Origin: Gerris lacustris
Lineage: Eukaryota; Arthropoda; Insecta; Hemiptera; Gerridae
NCBI GenBank assembly: GCA_951217055.1
Contig: OX578284.1
Span: 19,230,187 to 19,294,186 of the forward strand
Direction: 5' to 3'
DNA length: 64,000 nucleotides
In this document: piece by piece, positions 60,018 to 64,000 of the stretch
Layout: each line of letters begins with the position of its first letter
How positions within the stretch are numbered: position 1 is the first letter of the stretch
Notes under the pieces: model-generated
Seen by the model: only the letters and a program-made list of their open reading frames with translations
The model's database searches: none
What the model was told of the DNA's origin: nothing
Translations under genes and position numbers: made by a program

Positions 60018-61672
60018 CACGGAAAAAATTAATTTTATTTATGCTAATTTTATTTTAATGTTTACTACTAAAACGATATGATCGTAGCATGATGTTAATT
60101 CTCTAATAAATCAAAATTTGAACAACACCTTTTAATGAAAATGAACTTGGAAAGATAACTTGTTTAAGTACTTGGCAATTAGATGAATCCTTTTCTAAAA
60201 CTTAGTAAATCTTGGGGAATAGGCTCGACACTGATTTCATGACTAATTCTTTCCCAAAACGTTTCAGTTCTTTAATGAAAAAAAAGTTAATACTACTTAT
60301 TTGCACGGTTAAAAGATCCTAAAAGTTCCCTTTCTTGAATGAAGAAGAGCTTAGATTTTTCAAATGAGTTATTGTAATATTAATTTTACTAACTACAAGT
60401 TTGTTCCTTTAAAGAATGTAATTTCCTTAACTTACAACATTTTGACCCTCTATTAATTAATGTCTCTCTTTAACTGCTTATACTCCTTGCTGTCATAATT
60501 GTTATGTTTAGTGTTATGTTGAGTTATTTAAGCATGTATATTATATTTGTGATATATTTTTTTGTTTATTGTTTACAAGTTTTAAGACTTTTTTATAAAA
60601 AAAAACAAAAACATTTTTTTAAGATTAATTTTTTTTTAAATTAAAAAAAATTATAAATTAACCAGATTTTTTAAAAATAAATCTGAGTATTTTAATTAGT
60701 ATTGTATATCCTTATTTATATTTTAATATCTGTTATATAATTATTCCTATAATATCATTTAATTTTTGTTCCGGTGAATGACTTAAAAGGTGAGAATTTT
60801 CTTAAAGTGAAATAATTTTAAATATTATGCACAATCGGTTTTGACTTTATCTGGTGCATAGATTTTAATAGTGCGAGATATTTTCTTTTATGAAAATATG
60901 TCATAAATAATATAGAGTTACATCATATCATTCTACTTCTGGAATTATCTGTAGGTTGGATAATTTTTTGTTTGTTAAATAATAATTTAATTTACAATTT
61001 TTTTCCTTTCAATAATTAATTTACCGTAATTATTTCAGAGTTTATGTTTATTATTATTATTAATCCCCCCCCCCCTTTCTTATTTGAATTCAGAATCCCT
61101 CTTTACATTGAGTATTGGATTTATGATTAGAGTGATAACCCTTATGGTGACTTAAATATAATATTCTAACTTTTCTTCTTGTTGTGGTTTCCTAAATTAT
61201 TTTGTTGAAGTCCATCTTTTTTAACTTGAAGATGCCCGCATTATTAAGAAAGTAAAAGTCTGTCTATAGCTTTGGATAGAGCAAAAATTATTCTCTGTTT
61301 TTTTTGTTTTGTTTTGTTTTTTTAAATTGGTGAAATATTTAACTGAAAATACAAGGATCGTTAGTTTAAATCTCGGCGTCATATTGTATTGTTATTTATC
61401 ATCTCCTTTCTTCTAATTTGATTTATCTTCTAGAATTGCTTTTAGATATTCAGACTCATTACGCAGTAAGAGTATGGCTTCAAGTCGATTTCTCATTTAT
61501 TTTTTATCTGTATAATTGAATGGGATATAATTGTAGTTTTAGGAAGCCCTATTTCTCCTTTAACAAGCAATCTTCTGATTAAATTTACATCTTGCTACTT
61601 TTAGAAACCAAATTTAATTTATTTTATAATCTCATCAATTATATTTAGCCACTTGACTTATAACGTTTAATA
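60018..61672. other. AT-rich, no gene seen
   Basis: Homopolymer runs including C tract at 61066-61075. No supported gene. Confidence 0.35.
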
Positions 61673-61990
61673 CAGTGGAACCTTGATAATTCTGACTAAT
61701 TGGGACCAGACACTGTCCGAATTACCGATTTATCCGAATTTTTGAATATGCTGTAAACCAATTCAACAATACTATTATACTCGTTGGGTGATTTCACAGG
61801 AAAATTGTTATTGTATAAGGGAATCTTAGGTATCATTTATTAAAACTCTGTCTTTGATTACAAAACATCACCTTCTTTACACATCATATAAAAAACCAAT
61901 GAAATTCAATTAAATACTATCTGCATCAGTTATTAAATTTTTCAGTAGGGAGCCCGGATTTTAGAGGTCTGAATTATCGAGGTTCTACTG
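61673..61990. mobile_element. pogo/Tigger-type MITE
   Basis: 318 bp with ends CAGTGGAACCTTGATAATTC and GAATTATCGAGGTTCTACTG, flanked by TA at 61671-61672 and 61991-61992. TIRs of the CAGT(A/G)GAACCTCGATAA form with TA duplications are characteristic of pogo-group elements. No transposase inside. Confidence 0.88.
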
Positions 61991-61992
61991 TA

Positions 61993-64000
61993 CTTGACTT
62001 TAGACATTGTTCTTTTAGTAATTTTCATGGACATAATAAACCATGGAAATTGAAGGCTCTATAAAGCCTTTTTTTTAGTGCTTTCTAAACAAAGTTATTT
62101 ACCTATTTTGACTTAATTTAATCTCATTATTATATGAAAAAAACAAATTAAATCTCTTATTTTGAGCCCTTTTGATATTTAAAATGATTTATAATTCAGA
62201 TAAGTAAAATTTAATATTTATTCATCATTTATGTCTTATTTAACAATTATCTTTGTTTAAATATGTAATATTTTCTGTTAATAATCTCAAGAAGAATCTG
62301 TTTTTCACTACATTGTAATGACAAATTCCGATAATATTTTTAATTATAATTATATTAATTATAATTTGATTTAAAATGATAATATTTTTTTAATGAAACG
62401 AATATAATTTTCATGTAACAGAATTGAAAATATTACTTTGACTAAATACAATCACAAATCCTAATAATAATAATAGTTAATGTAAAAGTAATGAAAATTT
62501 CCATTAATTTGGCTAAATGTATATTTGTTTAAGAAAAAAAAAAAAAAATATTATGATTAATAAGTAAATTGCTGTGTTATCAACTTACTGTCCATACTGC
62601 ACTATTTTATGTCATAATAGTTCATAATTTGATAATCCTTAAATTCTCATAACGATGAACTGGAGTTGTGTTCTGGATTTTAATATGCTTAATCAAAAAT
62701 CTGAAGCTTATGTTTTATAAAATAATAATAATCAGAAAAAGAAGAAACAATACATTTACCCATGACTGTTAATGTGTATATATAATTAGTAATTATACTA
62801 TTAATGTGTTATATTTGAATAAAATGTAAATTATTTAAGAATAGTTTTGAGAGATAACAGTAGTACATATATTTATGATAATGCTTGGTACCCTTAAGAG
62901 GTGTTTATTTGTTAAAGTTTATATTATATTAATTATATCTAAATATATAATTAGCTAAATGTGCAGTTTGCTGTAAGGCTTTGCAGAAACAGGAAGAGAA
63001 GAATACAATCTCAGACTTATAATATTTAATTTAGAGGACTTTTAAACTTATGTTTTATGATTAGTTTATGGTTTCAAAGATCTTATGGTTTCTGTTGTTC
63101 TTTTTTCTTCTTTTATTCTCAAGATTGAATTATAAATAAAATCCTTTCACTATAAATTTCTTTCATTGGTCTTATAGGTACTCTAAAACCAAAATTATAC
63201 ATTTCAGAAGAAAATGTCCAGTGTAAGGAGACCTTATAAATGTTTGGTAATTTTGTGAGCTATACTTACTACATCCAAGCCTTTTTTTAAAAAAAATAAA
63301 TATCTAAAAAAACATCACTTAAAAATACAATTTTCAATTATTAAAAATAATTTGTCATTCGTTCACCCATAACCTACCTTTTGCATAAATATATAATTTT
63401 TTTTCTAGTAATATATTGTCATAAATGCTTTGAATTCCTCATAATGTGCATCCTTGAATAAAAATTTATCATAAGACCGCTTCAGTAAATACCTTTTTTT
63501 AAACATTAAAAAAGTAATAAAAAATCATTTAAAAATTCTTTATTATTATATAAACACCTCTTTTTTCAGGTTGAATTTTCGAAAATAAAAACCCTCTTGA
63601 TTGATTATATTAAACTCCTTAACTGTGATTGTATAATTCTGACCTTACATTCATTATTCTCTTGAGAAATGTAATTACTTATTTAAGTAAAAAAAAACAA
63701 ACTGATTTTACAAAAATATAAACTATATGTATAATTAATATAAGGATTTTATGTGTTAAATAATATATTATGAGAAAAAATATATATGTTGTATAAAATT
63801 TAAACAGTTTTAAATTATAACTATGTTTTATTTGATTCCACTCCTAAAAGGGTTTATCTATTCTTTGGTAGGGATTTTTTTTTCTTCAAAAGATAGGGTT
63901 AAGATGGGGGGGGGGGGGGGGGTCAAATATAGGGTTTAGGGTGAAGATTGATCTCTTCAAAAGTTTTTAATGAAATATAAAAATAGAACAATTACCAAAT
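61993..64000. other. AT-rich 3' end of window
   Basis: No gene features. A G-only tract of about 17 is at 63906-63922. Confidence 0.35.

Overview
The window is eukaryotic nuclear DNA. It is AT-rich, genes are split by spliceosomal introns (GT..AG), and it is crowded with transposable-element debris. The repeat types (Gypsy, Penelope-like, Jockey-like LINE, mariner, hAT, pogo-type and foldback MITEs, a tRNA-derived SINE) and the M13 gene fit an arthropod. A crustacean such as a copepod is possible, but the species cannot be fixed from the sequence.

One host gene is supported: a plus-strand gene of at least 16 coding exons from 15558 to 55491, encoding a neprilysin/endothelin-converting-enzyme family (M13) protein. 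All 15 internal junctions keep GT/AG and reading phase, giving 646 residues and a stop. The N-terminal segment (cytoplasmic tail, membrane anchor, first Cys pair) is not identified and is probably encoded upstream. Every catalytic motif of the family (NAY, HExxH, ENxxD, the late His and Arg) is replaced although the fold is well kept, so this is predicted to be a catalytically dead pseudopeptidase.

Layout: 1-15557 holds no convincing gene. It carries foldback repeats, a 1.8 kb inverted repeat made of Penelope-type terminal sequences, and a decayed Penelope-like element (11160-14210). Intron 1 (13.4 kb) holds a MITE split by a 5'-truncated Jockey-like LINE, a structurally complete Gypsy-type LTR retrotransposon on the minus strand (16815-21220) with identical LTRs, further MITEs and a mariner fossil. 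Intron 2 has a hAT-type MITE starting 25 bp after the donor. Intron 3 has a 2.8 kb hAT-type element containing at least three other insertions. The later introns hold a foldback, SINE fragments, a 1.0 kb TIR element and a 43-bp minisatellite. From 55492 to the end is AT-rich 3' flank with a few MITEs and no recognisable gene.

The Gypsy element works as a unit: gag and pol are joined by a canonical -1 slippery heptamer plus a downstream hairpin, with PBS, polypurine tract and LTRs in place. The other elements are non-autonomous or broken.
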